Source: Litorimonas taeanensis (lineage in GTDB: Bacteria > Pseudomonadota > Alphaproteobacteria > Caulobacterales > Maricaulaceae). Taken from it: a DNA stretch of 64,000 nucleotides. Positions 16,401 to 25,189 of this stretch are shown here, in pieces (the first letter of the stretch is position 1; the number at the start of each line of letters is the position of its first letter). The notes below the pieces were generated by a model, which did not search any database, had not been told where the DNA came from, and saw only the letters and a program-made list of their open reading frames with translations. The stretch covers positions 744,001-808,000 of the forward strand of contig NZ_RBII01000001.1 of NCBI RefSeq assembly GCF_003634015.1. The letters are read 5' to 3'. Both the position numbers and the translations under genes were made by a program.

Positions 16401-17699
16401 ATGCGCCGTTTTAATTGGGCAGATTTATCCGATACGGAGCAATCTGAAATATTATCGCGTCCAGCCGCACTTTCCGATAAATCTCTTACGGAATCTGTTC
16501 GCCAAATAATGGACAGTGTTAGAATAGATGGAGACAAGGCTGTTCTTGACTTCACCTATCAATTTGATGGTGTCAAACTCGAGACATTGCGCGTTCCGAA
16601 ATCTAAACTTGAAAACGCTTGGCAGGCTTTACCTTCTGAGGACAAGCAAGCTATTGAGATGGCGCGCAGTAACATAAAGAAGTTTCACCAAGCCCAACTT
16701 CCTAAAGACATTTCTATAGAAACAATCAAAGGCGTACACTGTGCTCGACAAGTGAGGGCCATCGAAACAGCAGGACTTTACGTTCCGGGAGGAACAGCGC
16801 CTTTGGTATCGACCGTATTGATGCTCGCTGTTCCCGCTAAAGTTGCCGGCGTTCAAAACCGTATCGTCGTCACCCCACCTGGAAAAGACGGCCAGATAAA
16901 TCCTGCAATATTAGCGGCTGCTTATCGATGTAAAGTTTCAGCTGTCTATGCATGCGGCGGCGCGCAAGCCATAGCTGCATTGACCTACGGCACCGAGTCT
17001 ATCCCAAAATGTGATAAAATATTTGGTCCCGGTAATGCTTGGGTCGCAACTGCAAAGTCATTGGCGGCTCAAGAGGCCGGAGGCCCAGCAATCGACTTAC
17101 CTGCGGGTCCTTCAGAAGCCATGGTGTTAGCTGATGAAAAAGCAAACCCCGATTTCGTTGCCTCTGACCTATTAAGTCAGGCAGAGCACGATGCATTAGC
17201 GCAGGTGATGTGTGTTGTGAATTCTGCAGAATTTGCGTCGCAAATCGAAGCTTCAGTTAATGAACAACTTGCCTCTTTACCTCGAAAAGAGATTGCGACT
17301 AAATCCTTGGCACTCTCTCGAATGATAATTGCAAATAGCCGTGCAGAAATTGTCGACATAGTAAATCGTTATGCGCCTGAACATCTTATAGTCCAAATGG
17401 ATAAGCCTGAAACCTTGGTTCCAGCTATACGTAACGCAGGATCAATATTTTTAGGCCCATGGACACCCGAATCTGTGGGAGACTACGCTAGTGGTACAAA
17501 CCACACTTTGCCAACTTACGGCGCGGCACGCGCATATTCTGGCGTTACTCTTGAAAGCTTTTTGAAATATATCAGCATTCAAAAGTTAACCAAAAAAGGT
17601 CTCAAAAACTTAGGGCCTACTGTGGAACGTCTCGCATCATTAGAAGAGTTAGACGCTCATAAACGCGCGGTCTCTATACGCTTGGAGGCTCTAAAATGA
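16401..17699 (+). CDS. hisD: Histidinol dehydrogenase
   Basis: Performs the last two oxidations, L-histidinol to L-histidine, with NAD+ and Zn2+. The 432-residue length is normal. The zinc-site region SQAEHDA (Gln and His) and the ASGTNHTLPT segment are clear, as is the FGPGNAWV nucleotide-binding region. It overlaps the following hisC-hisB fusion by 4 bp and lies 2 bp after hisG. Confidence 0.95.
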   Translation: MRRFNWADLSDTEQSEILSRPAALSDKSLTESVRQIMDSVRIDGDKAVLDFTYQFDGVKLETLRVPKSKLENAWQALPSEDKQAIEMARSNIKKFHQAQLPKDISIETIKGVHCARQVRAIETAGLYVPGGTAPLVSTVLMLAVPAKVAGVQNRIVVTPPGKDGQINPAILAAAYRCKVSAVYACGGAQAIAALTYGTESIPKCDKIFGPGNAWVATAKSLAAQEAGGPAIDLPAGPSEAMVLADEKANPDFVASDLLSQAEHDALAQVMCVVNSAEFASQIEASVNEQLASLPRKEIATKSLALSRMIIANSRAEIVDIVNRYAPEHLIVQMDKPETLVPAIRNAGSIFLGPWTPESVGDYASGTNHTLPTYGAARAYSGVTLESFLKYISIQKLTKKGLKNLGPTVERLASLEELDAHKRAVSIRLEALK

Positions 17700-19357
17700 G
17701 CATCAATAAACCTTCGCTGGAATGGCCATACTCTATAACACGTAAAGCAATAATAGCCTTTCATAGCTACTCTGCTCGCGGTGGCAGTACAAATGCACTT
17801 CATTTAGATGCCAATGAAAATCCATATGCTCCGCCACCTATAGTTGGCGCTACGGACTACAACCGCTATCCAGAACAACAGCCTGCTGCTTTGCGTCAAA
17901 GATTGGCTGATATTTATGGCACGTCTACTGACAACCTTATGGTTGGTCGCGGTGCCGATGAAGGTATTGAGGTCCTTTTGCGGACATTTTGTGAAGATGG
18001 ACAAGATTCTGTCTTAATATGCCCTCCAACATTTGGGTATTATAAAACCTGTGCAGATATTCAGGGGGCAAACACTGTCGAAGTCCCTCTAAATGACAAC
18101 TATGAGTGGGACGTTGAGGCTATACTGAAAACAGGTGCAGAAACACCAAGTTTAAAAGCTATATTTATTTGCTCCCCGAACAACCCAAGCGGCAATGAAA
18201 TATCTCGCAACAGCGTTATAGAACTGGCGACAGCTTTCCCTGATACACTCCTCGTCATTGACGAAGCTTATATTGAGTTTTCTAACTCAAAAAGTTTTGT
18301 TGATGAAATAGCAAATCACAAGAATTTGGTAGTGTTACGTACATTGTCAAAGGCCTATGCTTTGGCTGGCGTACGAGGCGGCGTTGCAATCGCGGATAAA
18401 CGCGTAATTGCGTTAATGTTAAAAGTCCTCCCGCCCTATCCCATTGCTCGCCCAGTTGAAGTTGCCATAATGAATGCCCTAGCTCCAGCCGCAATGGGAG
18501 TGCACGCAGAGCGACTGACTGAAACATTGTCTGAGCGAGAACGTATGTTTATAGAGCTTTCGAAATCACCCTATATAAATACTGTTTACCCCTCTGCCGC
18601 GAACTTCTTATTATTAGATGTTGAGGACGACACAGGCCTGATGCGAGAGCTTTCTAAGCGTGGTATAAAAATTCGCGACTACCGTAAGAGCTTTGGACGG
18701 ATGCGGATTTCAATAGGGTCTCCGGCTGAGAATACGTTAGCACTTCAGGCGTTTGGCGTCCTAGCTGAGGATAAGAGTGAAAGAATTGGTGAGGTTTTCA
18801 GAAAGACAAAGGAAACTGATATCGCTGTTCGCGTCAATCTTGATGACTCAACGAAAGTTGAGATTGAAACTGGGATTGGTTTTTTTGACCACATGCTAGA
18901 ACAAATTGCGAAGCATAGTGGGATGGGACTTCGCTTAACCTGTCACGGGGACTTAGAGATTGATGGCCATCATACTATAGAAGACACAGCTCTCGCATTT
19001 GGAGAGGCGCTACATCAAGCACTTGGTGATAAAGCTGGCATAGGTCGTTATGGTTTTGTTATGCCTATGGATGAAACCCAAGCGCGAGTTGCAATTGATC
19101 TGTCTGGACGACCCGCCGCTGTTTTCAACGGTAACTTTCCCACGGACCATGTTGGTGAATTTGCAGTCGAAATGTGCCCTCATTTCTTTGAAAGCCTAGC
19201 TCAAAGCCTAAAATGTGCCATCCATATTGATGTTAAAGGTGACAATTCGCACCACATTATTGAGGCATGTTTCAAGGGTGTTGGGCGTGCTCTTAGACCT
19301 GCCTTTGCTAAAACAGGGAGCACTGAAGTCCCGTCAACCAAAGGCGTTCTTTCATGA
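17696..19357 (+). CDS. hisC/hisB: HisC-HisB fusion: histidinol-phosphate aminotransferase / imidazoleglycerol-phosphate dehydratase
   Basis: One open frame of 553 codons holds two complete enzymes. Residues about 1-355 are a PLP aminotransferase with SPNNPSG (160-166), PLP-lysine Lys219 in LRTLSKAYALAG and RMRISIGSP (335-343). Residues about 366-553 are a full dehydratase with GIGFFDHML (393-401), DGHHTIED (423-430) and HHIIEACFKG (519-528), which supply the metal-binding histidines. The linker is only about 10-15 residues, and no start codon precedes the HisB part, so the product should be one polypeptide. The two activities are consecutive: HisB makes imidazoleacetol phosphate, and HisC transaminates it. 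The E. coli-type N-terminal phosphatase domain of HisB is absent. Both flanking genes overlap it by 4 bp. Confidence 0.93.
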   Translation: MSINKPSLEWPYSITRKAIIAFHSYSARGGSTNALHLDANENPYAPPPIVGATDYNRYPEQQPAALRQRLADIYGTSTDNLMVGRGADEGIEVLLRTFCEDGQDSVLICPPTFGYYKTCADIQGANTVEVPLNDNYEWDVEAILKTGAETPSLKAIFICSPNNPSGNEISRNSVIELATAFPDTLLVIDEAYIEFSNSKSFVDEIANHKNLVVLRTLSKAYALAGVRGGVAIADKRVIALMLKVLPPYPIARPVEVAIMNALAPAAMGVHAERLTETLSERERMFIELSKSPYINTVYPSAANFLLLDVEDDTGLMRELSKRGIKIRDYRKSFGRMRISIGSPAENTLALQAFGVLAEDKSERIGEVFRKTKETDIAVRVNLDDSTKVEIETGIGFFDHMLEQIAKHSGMGLRLTCHGDLEIDGHHTIEDTALAFGEALHQALGDKAGIGRYGFVMPMDETQARVAIDLSGRPAAVFNGNFPTDHVGEFAVEMCPHFFESLAQSLKCAIHIDVKGDNSHHIIEACFKGVGRALRPAFAKTGSTEVPSTKGVLS

Positions 19358-19953
19358 GCTTGGTTATCATAGATACTGGCTGTGCCAATCTTTCATCTGT
19401 AGCGTTTGCGTTCGAACGCTTGGGTGTTCAGGCTAAAATTTCAGCCAATGCGGAAACTATACATGCAGCTGAACGTGTAATTTTGCCTGGCGTTGGAAGC
19501 GCCCCATTTGCAATGAAGCAAATTATCGATCGTGGTCTTTTGTCTGTGGTCAAAGAACTCAACCAACCCGTTTTAGGAATTTGCTTAGGCATGCAACTTT
19601 TGTTCAACACACTCGTAGAAGGTGCTGAAAAAACTGAAGGTTTCGGTGTCATAAACGGAGATGTGGTCCCATTGGATACGAAGTCTCTTCCATCCCCTCA
19701 TATGGGCTGGAATACGCTTTCCCCTGTTAAACAAGACACAATAGCTAAAGGCTTAAGTGATTCAGACTTCGCTTATTTTGTTCACTCTTATGTGGTGCCC
19801 ATTGGTGATTATACTGTTATGTCCTGTGAATATGGCTCCCCTTTCTCAGCAATAGTGAGACAAAATAACTTTTGGGGGTGTCAATTTCACCCAGAACGCA
19901 GTAGCGCCACAGGCTCAAAAATATTGAAAAACTTTCTGGATGTAACGGTATGA
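19354..19953 (+). CDS. hisH: Imidazole glycerol phosphate synthase, glutaminase subunit
   Basis: Glutamine amidotransferase that supplies ammonia to HisF. The catalytic triad regions are visible in 199 residues: nucleophile Cys77 in LGICLGMQ, and the His-x-Glu in CQFHPERSS near residue 180. The PGVGSAPFAM loop (45-54) is the oxyanion region. It overlaps the HisC-HisB fusion and hisA by 4 bp each. Confidence 0.95.
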   Translation: MSLVIIDTGCANLSSVAFAFERLGVQAKISANAETIHAAERVILPGVGSAPFAMKQIIDRGLLSVVKELNQPVLGICLGMQLLFNTLVEGAEKTEGFGVINGDVVPLDTKSLPSPHMGWNTLSPVKQDTIAKGLSDSDFAYFVHSYVVPIGDYTVMSCEYGSPFSAIVRQNNFWGCQFHPERSSATGSKILKNFLDVTV

Positions 19954-20675
19954 TTATTCCCGCCATTGACCTCATAGAAGGTCGTTGTGTTCGACTTTAC
20001 AAGGGCGACTTCAACCAGCGAACAGATTATAACGAGGCGCCTCTGGATGTGGCCAAACGGTTTGCTGAAGAAGGTGCGACCCGTATGCATGTCGTAGACC
20101 TTGACGGTGCTAAACACGCTAACTCTGAACAAATGGAATTGATAATTGAGTTGGCACAAGAGAGCGGTCTGTCAGTCCAAACAGGTGGTGGCCTGAGAGA
20201 TATTTCGCAAATTAAGAAGCTTTTAGACGGCGGTGTAGAACGCGTAGTTATTGGGTCTCTATCGGTAACAAACCCTCAAATGGTTAAGTTTTGGCTCAAC
20301 GAATTTGGACCAGAAAAAGTTATCATCGCCCTTGATGTAAACATTGATGATAACGGGACTCCAATTCCTGCAACACGCGGCTGGGTTGACGCAGGTACAA
20401 AATCACTTTGGCATGTTTTAGATGACTATAATGGGTCCGGTCTCCATACAGTTTTGATAACTGATATTGGACGAGATGGCGTGTTGGGGGGAGCAAATGT
20501 TGAGCTTTATAAAGAAGTTCGTGCACAATATCCTTCACTTAACTTGATCACGTCCGGAGGTGTCGGGTCACTAAATGACGTGAAGAAACTAAAGGCCTTG
20601 CAGCCACACGGAATAATTATTGGTAAGGCGCTTTATGAAAACCGTTTTACAGTTACGGAAGCTGTCGCGTGCTAG
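19950..20675 (+). CDS. hisA: ProFAR isomerase
   Basis: Isomerises ProFAR to PRFAR in the fourth step of the pathway. It is a TIM barrel of 241 residues with catalytic Asp7 (PAIDLIEG) and a second catalytic Asp in the [10 protein letters not shown]-like strand (LITDIGRDG). The phosphate-binding TGGGLRD and TSGGVGSL loops are present. It overlaps hisH by 4 bp and hisF by 7 bp. Confidence 0.95.
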   Translation: MIIPAIDLIEGRCVRLYKGDFNQRTDYNEAPLDVAKRFAEEGATRMHVVDLDGAKHANSEQMELIIELAQESGLSVQTGGGLRDISQIKKLLDGGVERVVIGSLSVTNPQMVKFWLNEFGPEKVIIALDVNIDDNGTPIPATRGWVDAGTKSLWHVLDDYNGSGLHTVLITDIGRDGVLGGANVELYKEVRAQYPSLNLITSGGVGSLNDVKKLKALQPHGIIIGKALYENRFTVTEAVAC

Positions 20676-21436
20676 CACGGCGTATTATCCCTTGTCTTGA
20701 TGTCCGTGATGGCCGCGTCGTCAAAGGCGTGCAATTTCGAAACCATGAAGATGTTGGTGGCATACTCGACCTCGCCCTAAGATACCGCGATGCTGGAGCC
20801 GACGAGCTCGTTTTTTATGATATAACCGCTTCTGTTGATGACCGCTCGGTTAGCCCGGATTGGGTGAAGGCTGTCTCACAAGTACTAGATATCCCTTTTT
20901 GCGTTGCTGGTGGCATTAAATCGGTACAGGCCGCTGGTGCACGATTAGCGGCAGGGGCTGATAAAATTAGCATTAATTCCCCTGCCCTTATGAATCCAGA
21001 ATTGATTTCTGAGCTCAGTCACGCCTTCGGAAAGCAATGTATCGTCGTTGGAATAGACAGCTTTGATGATGGCGGCGTGTACCGTGTACGTTCTCATACT
21101 GGTGACCCAGACAAACAAAGAGAAACAGGCCGTCAAACCATAGATTGGGTCATAGAAGCGTGTGACCGCGGTGCAGGGGAAATTGTTTTAAACTGTATGA
21201 ACCAAGATGGGGTTCGCCAAGGATATGATATAAAGCAATTAAAAGCTGTGCGCTCTATTTGTCCTGTGCCCTTAATTGCGAGTGGCGGCGCAGGTGAAAT
21301 TCAACATTTTGAAGATGTGTTTAATGAAGCTGATGTTGATGGCGCCTTGGCCGCAAGCGTTTTTCACAAAGACATCATCAGAATACCAAACCTTAAGTCA
21401 AATCTAATTAGTGCCGGCATTGAGATAAGACCATGA
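20669..21436 (+). CDS. hisF: Imidazole glycerol phosphate synthase, cyclase subunit
   Basis: TIM-barrel cyclase that closes the imidazole ring and releases AICAR, working with HisH. The 255-residue protein has Asp11 in [14 protein letters not shown] and the second catalytic Asp in [18 protein letters not shown] supplies the phosphate loop. The start is a GTG at 20669 inside the end of hisA. It overlaps hisIE by 4 bp. Confidence 0.95.
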   Translation: MLARRIIPCLDVRDGRVVKGVQFRNHEDVGGILDLALRYRDAGADELVFYDITASVDDRSVSPDWVKAVSQVLDIPFCVAGGIKSVQAAGARLAAGADKISINSPALMNPELISELSHAFGKQCIVVGIDSFDDGGVYRVRSHTGDPDKQRETGRQTIDWVIEACDRGAGEIVLNCMNQDGVRQGYDIKQLKAVRSICPVPLIASGGAGEIQHFEDVFNEADVDGALAASVFHKDIIRIPNLKSNLISAGIEIRP

Positions 21437-22041
21437 CCAATATTCTTGAACAAATTGATTTTGATAAAGGCCTGGGTCTCGTTCCGGCGATTATTCAAGA
21501 TGCCAAGACTCTGCAAGTGCTTATGCTTGGTTACATGTCAAAGGACAGTGTTGAGAAAACACTGAATACTCAGAAAGTTACCTTTTACAGCCGGTCTCGT
21601 CAAAAACTCTGGACCAAGGGTGAGACCAGTGGCCACACGCTAAACCTTGTTTCCCTAGAGATTGATTGCGACAATGACACATTACTCGTGAAAGCAAACC
21701 CTATCGGGCCAACTTGTCATGAAGGCACAACATCTTGTTTTGGTAACGGGGGGGCAGATGGTGTTGGTTTTCTGGGATATTTAGACACACTCATAAAGAA
21801 TCGAGTTGGTACTTCGCCAGAAGATTCCTACACAGCTAAGTTACTTTCTGGTCCCCTTAGAAGAGCTGCACAGAAAGTTGGAGAGGAAGGCGTCGAGACA
21901 GCCCTAGCCGCTGTTGCAGAAGATAATGCAGCTTTGCTCGGCGAAAGCGCGGATTTACTTTATCACCTTATCGTCTTGCTAAGAGCGAAAGGTTTGTCAT
22001 TGAATGACGCGATTGAAATATTACAATCGCGCCACAAGTAG
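21433..22041 (+). CDS. hisIE: Bifunctional phosphoribosyl-AMP cyclohydrolase / phosphoribosyl-ATP pyrophosphatase
   Basis: Fusion enzyme for steps two and three. The N-terminal half (about 1-110) is the cyclohydrolase with WTKGETSGH, the DCDND zinc/magnesium motif and [12 protein letters not shown]. The C-terminal half (about 115-202) is the MazG-like pyrophosphatase with [11 protein letters not shown] and ESADLLYHL. Most alphaproteobacteria carry hisI and hisE as separate genes, so the fused form adds to the atypical character of this operon. Its stop lies 4 bp from the convergent cysH stop. Confidence 0.94.
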   Translation: MTNILEQIDFDKGLGLVPAIIQDAKTLQVLMLGYMSKDSVEKTLNTQKVTFYSRSRQKLWTKGETSGHTLNLVSLEIDCDNDTLLVKANPIGPTCHEGTTSCFGNGGADGVGFLGYLDTLIKNRVGTSPEDSYTAKLLSGPLRRAAQKVGEEGVETALAAVAEDNAALLGESADLLYHLIVLLRAKGLSLNDAIEILQSRHK

Positions 22042-22045
22042 ATGT

Positions 22046-23236
22046 TTAAAAAACCTCGTAGCTTTTTTTGGTCGGAACCTGCTCCCATTTTCCATCAATA
22101 AAATGAATTCCGCATTCAGTCTTATCAGAGTGACGCCATCGCCCTGCCCGCGGATCTTCACCCGCAGCGACACGTGTCGTACAGGGCTGACAACCGATGG
22201 AAAGATAGCCAAGCGCCAACATAGGGTGTGGTGGTAAATCGTGACGGCGTATATAATCTGTTACGTCTTTAGCTGACCAATACGCCAGAGGATTGACTTT
22301 AATCTGGTCGCCTCCAGTTTCCAACATTTTCATATTTGCACGTTGCGGAGTTTGATAACGTTTTCGACCTGTAATTCTGGCTGAAAATGTGCGTATCACT
22401 TTGTCCAGTGGACGTACTTTGCGGAGGTCACAACAGGAATCAGGTGCAGACTTGTGCAAATCACCTGTGGGATCTTCAGACTGCAACTCATTCGGGTCAG
22501 GCCGAATATTCTGAAAATTAGTGAGGCCGAGATCTTCAATTAGGAGATCACGATAAGCTAATGTTTCGCGAAAATGTTTTCCAGTATCTAAGAATATCAC
22601 AGGCAAATTAGGGTCGATTTTCGAGACCATATGAAGCAACACTACTGAATCCACACCTAAAGAAGATGCGAGAACAATCTGTCCTTCATAGGCCTCACAG
22701 GCTTTTTTTAACGCCATCTCCGCTGATAATCCGTGAAAAGGGTCGTCCTGAGTTTCTGCATCTCGAAACCCAGTTTTACGCGCATCAAGAATACTTGTCG
22801 CTGGTCCAGAATGTACCGCATATCCACGTTGATAAGTTAGTCCAAAAGCGGATAAGGCCTTAAACCAATGGCTCTCTGAATGTCTTTCATACAATATGCT
22901 ATCTAGCTTCACAGCGCTATATCCACATTGTATGGCATAGGCATACTGATCGGGTATCAGTGGGCCTTCTGCAATCAATTCGCCCTTAAACCCAGCACGT
23001 TGCCGAAGGATACGTCCTAGTGAGAACCCGCGCCCATCCGTAAAAGCGGGGAATTTCACAATGATTGTCTTAGCCTTTTCTAAATGCGGCACGATTTCTG
23101 CTAACTCAGTATCGCCGTCAACACGTAAAACCTCAGCGCTATTATGCCCTGCAAAATCTTCTAAAGAGATAATGTTACTATCTTCTGGCGGTGCAAGAGG
23201 CTGCCCACCGCTAATGAGAATATCTGTATCAGACAT
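22046..23236 (-). CDS. cysH: DUF934-CysH fusion: [4Fe-4S] adenylyl-sulfate reductase
   Basis: A 396-residue fusion. Residues about 1-150 form a DUF934 domain (signature FPAFTDGRGFSLGRILRQR, 62-80), usually a separate small protein encoded between cysI and cysH. Residues about 175-390 form a PAPS/APS reductase with PP-loop-like SSLGVDS (191-197). A Cys-Cys pair (268-269) and Cys349-x-x-Cys352 are the iron-sulfur ligands of APS-type reductases, and catalytic Cys375 lies in ECGIH. The enzyme should therefore reduce APS directly to sulfite. The ATG at 23236 overlaps the end of cysI by 8 bp; an upstream in-frame start would lie deep inside cysI. Confidence 0.9.
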   Translation of the reverse strand: MSDTDILISGGQPLAPPEDSNIISLEDFAGHNSAEVLRVDGDTELAEIVPHLEKAKTIIVKFPAFTDGRGFSLGRILRQRAGFKGELIAEGPLIPDQYAYAIQCGYSAVKLDSILYERHSESHWFKALSAFGLTYQRGYAVHSGPATSILDARKTGFRDAETQDDPFHGLSAEMALKKACEAYEGQIVLASSLGVDSVVLLHMVSKIDPNLPVIFLDTGKHFRETLAYRDLLIEDLGLTNFQNIRPDPNELQSEDPTGDLHKSAPDSCCDLRKVRPLDKVIRTFSARITGRKRYQTPQRANMKMLETGGDQIKVNPLAYWSAKDVTDYIRRHDLPPHPMLALGYLSIGCQPCTTRVAAGEDPRAGRWRHSDKTECGIHFIDGKWEQVPTKKSYEVF

Positions 23237-24863
23237 ATAAAACTTCCTTAAACGGCTCCACACCAACACGTCTAACAGTGTCAATGAACCGTTCTTTTGC
23301 TTCGCGAATTTCAATGTAATGATCGACCATACGCTCTATACCGTCGATCAACTCTTCTTGTGAAAAGCCTGGCCCTGTGACTTGGCCTAAAGCCGTATTT
23401 TCTGAGGGGTCACCACCAATTTTGACTTGGTAAAATTCTACACCCGCTTTTTCGAGCCCTAAAATTCCTATGTGCCCCACGTGATGGTGACCACAGGCGT
23501 TGATGCAGCCTGAAATTTTAATCTGCATATCCCCAATAACTGATTGATGCTCAAGGTCCTGGAAACGCTCAGCTATTGCTTGTGAAACTGGGATTGAGCG
23601 CGCTGTTGCTAGGGCACAAAAGTCCATACCAGGACAGCAAATTATATCTGATATCAAGCCGATATTGGCATCGCCCATTTTAGCGGCCTGTAAGGCCTTA
23701 TACACATTTTCGAGCTCAGATATCTCGACATGCGGTAAAACAAGGTTCTGTTGATGTGTTGTTCTGAGTTCTGAAAAACTATATTTTTCTGCTAGATCGG
23801 CGACGACTCTCATTTGTTCAGAGGTCACATCACCAGGCGCACGCTCAATTGGTTTTAGCGAAATGTTCACAATCGCATAGCCATCTACCTTGTGGGGTAA
23901 AACATTATGCTTCATCCAACGGGCAAGAGCGCTATCCTTAGTTTTGATTTCACAAGCCTCTAATTTTTTAAATGCAGGTGGTGCAAAATAATCAGTAATC
24001 CGAGAAACTTCTTCTGGCGAAACCGCAATATCAAGCGGTACAAGCTCTGAATATTCAGCCTCAACTTGCTCTCTGAAGGTCTCTATCCCTGTTTCTTGAA
24101 CGAGAATTTTGATACGAGCTTTGTATTTATTATCGCGGCGGCCATAACGATTATAAACGCGTAGCGTTGCCTCAAGATAAGGTAGCAGCTCGATCCGCGG
24201 TAGGAATTCACGTAAGACCTGCCCGATGATAGGGGTCCGTCCTAAACCGCCCCCAACAATAATTCGGTATCCAGTTTCGCCTTCCGCATTTTTAATTATT
24301 TCAATCCCGATGTCGTGGGCTCGTACTAATGCCCTGTCTTTCTCTGTCGCAATAACCGCAATTTTGAACTTCCGAGGCAAGAAAGTGAATTCAGGGTGTA
24401 GAGTCGACCACTGGCGTAAAATTTCGCATGTGGGACGCGGATCCTCGATCTCATCAGCAATAGCACCAGCATAAGGGTCAGACGTGACATTACGGATGCA
24501 ATTGCCTGATGTTTGTATGGCATGCATTTCAACGCTAGCAAGCTCTTCAAGCATATCAGGAACATCCGTCAGTTGCGGCCAGTTGAATTGTACGTTTTGA
24601 CGCGTTGTAATATGGCCATAGCCCTTATCATACTTGTCAGCCAAATCTGCGAGCTTACGCATCTGCGTAGAGTTTAATGTGCCATAAGGTACAGCAACTC
24701 TTAACATATAAGCGTGGAGTTGCAGATACAGTCCATTCATCAAGCGCAGAGGTCTAAATTCAGCCTCAGTAAGCTCACCGCTCAACCGGCGATTAACTTG
24801 CGAACGAAATTGATCAACGCGGGACGACACCATTTCGGCATCAAATTCATCGTAACGATACAT
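23229..24863 (-). CDS. cysI: Sulfite reductase hemoprotein (ferredoxin/NADPH type), CysI
   Basis: A 544-residue siroheme/[4Fe-4S] enzyme that reduces sulfite to sulfide. The two duplicated halves of the nitrite/sulfite reductase family are visible. Cluster ligands lie in CCPGMDFCALA and SGCINACGHHHVGH (C-x5-C and C-x3-C), and the substrate-side Arg/Asn in SGNCIRNVT. It follows the DUF2849 gene by 2 bp and overlaps cysH. No separate CysJ flavoprotein gene is in the window, so electrons may come from ferredoxin or another donor. Confidence 0.92.
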   Translation of the reverse strand: MYRYDEFDAEMVSSRVDQFRSQVNRRLSGELTEAEFRPLRLMNGLYLQLHAYMLRVAVPYGTLNSTQMRKLADLADKYDKGYGHITTRQNVQFNWPQLTDVPDMLEELASVEMHAIQTSGNCIRNVTSDPYAGAIADEIEDPRPTCEILRQWSTLHPEFTFLPRKFKIAVIATEKDRALVRAHDIGIEIIKNAEGETGYRIIVGGGLGRTPIIGQVLREFLPRIELLPYLEATLRVYNRYGRRDNKYKARIKILVQETGIETFREQVEAEYSELVPLDIAVSPEEVSRITDYFAPPAFKKLEACEIKTKDSALARWMKHNVLPHKVDGYAIVNISLKPIERAPGDVTSEQMRVVADLAEKYSFSELRTTHQQNLVLPHVEISELENVYKALQAAKMGDANIGLISDIICCPGMDFCALATARSIPVSQAIAERFQDLEHQSVIGDMQIKISGCINACGHHHVGHIGILGLEKAGVEFYQVKIGGDPSENTALGQVTGPGFSQEELIDGIERMVDHYIEIREAKERFIDTVRRVGVEPFKEVLYV

Positions 24864-24865
24864 GA

Positions 24866-25189
24866 TTAAACCTTTTGTATCTCAAGTGGCACAAGTGTAG
24901 CCGTGTCATAGGTGGGGCCCTTTACGCGAAATTTTTCACGATAACGCGCAGGCAGACCTGTATCAGGTTCCACATCAATGAAATAAACACCTACAACAAG
25001 GTTATTAACTTCATCACGCTCACCACACGTATTCATTTTATCAATCAGAGCCGTATCTTCAGTGATAAGCGCCTCTGCGTAATTCATCGACCATTCGAAT
25101 TCGGGCGTTAACCAGACATTGAGGCCGTCTCGTAACGTATTTGCGGTCAGAGCCTGTGGCCCCTTCCCTTTGTGTTTTAATGTACTCAT
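24866..25189 (-). CDS. DUF2849 family protein of the sulfite-reduction operon
   Basis: A 107-residue alphaproteobacterial protein of DUF2849, typically encoded between cysG and cysI, as here. It overlaps cysG by 4 bp and is 2 bp before cysI. Visible sequence includes ALTANTLRDGLNVWL near the N-terminus and a C-terminal RYREKFRVKGPTYD stretch. No catalytic motif or signal peptide is apparent. Context suggests a helper for siroheme or sulfite reductase assembly; the function is not established. Confidence 0.85.
   Translation of the reverse strand: MSTLKHKGKGPQALTANTLRDGLNVWLTPEFEWSMNYAEALITEDTALIDKMNTCGERDEVNNLVVGVYFIDVEPDTGLPARYREKFRVKGPTYDTATLVPLEIQKV

Noticed and set aside
18740-18810. Possible frameshift or missed stop making an artificial HisC-HisB fusion
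   Set aside because: The reading frame is continuous, the linker is composed of normal codons and there is no HisB start codon in any frame near the junction; a sequencing error would have to remove both a stop and a start.
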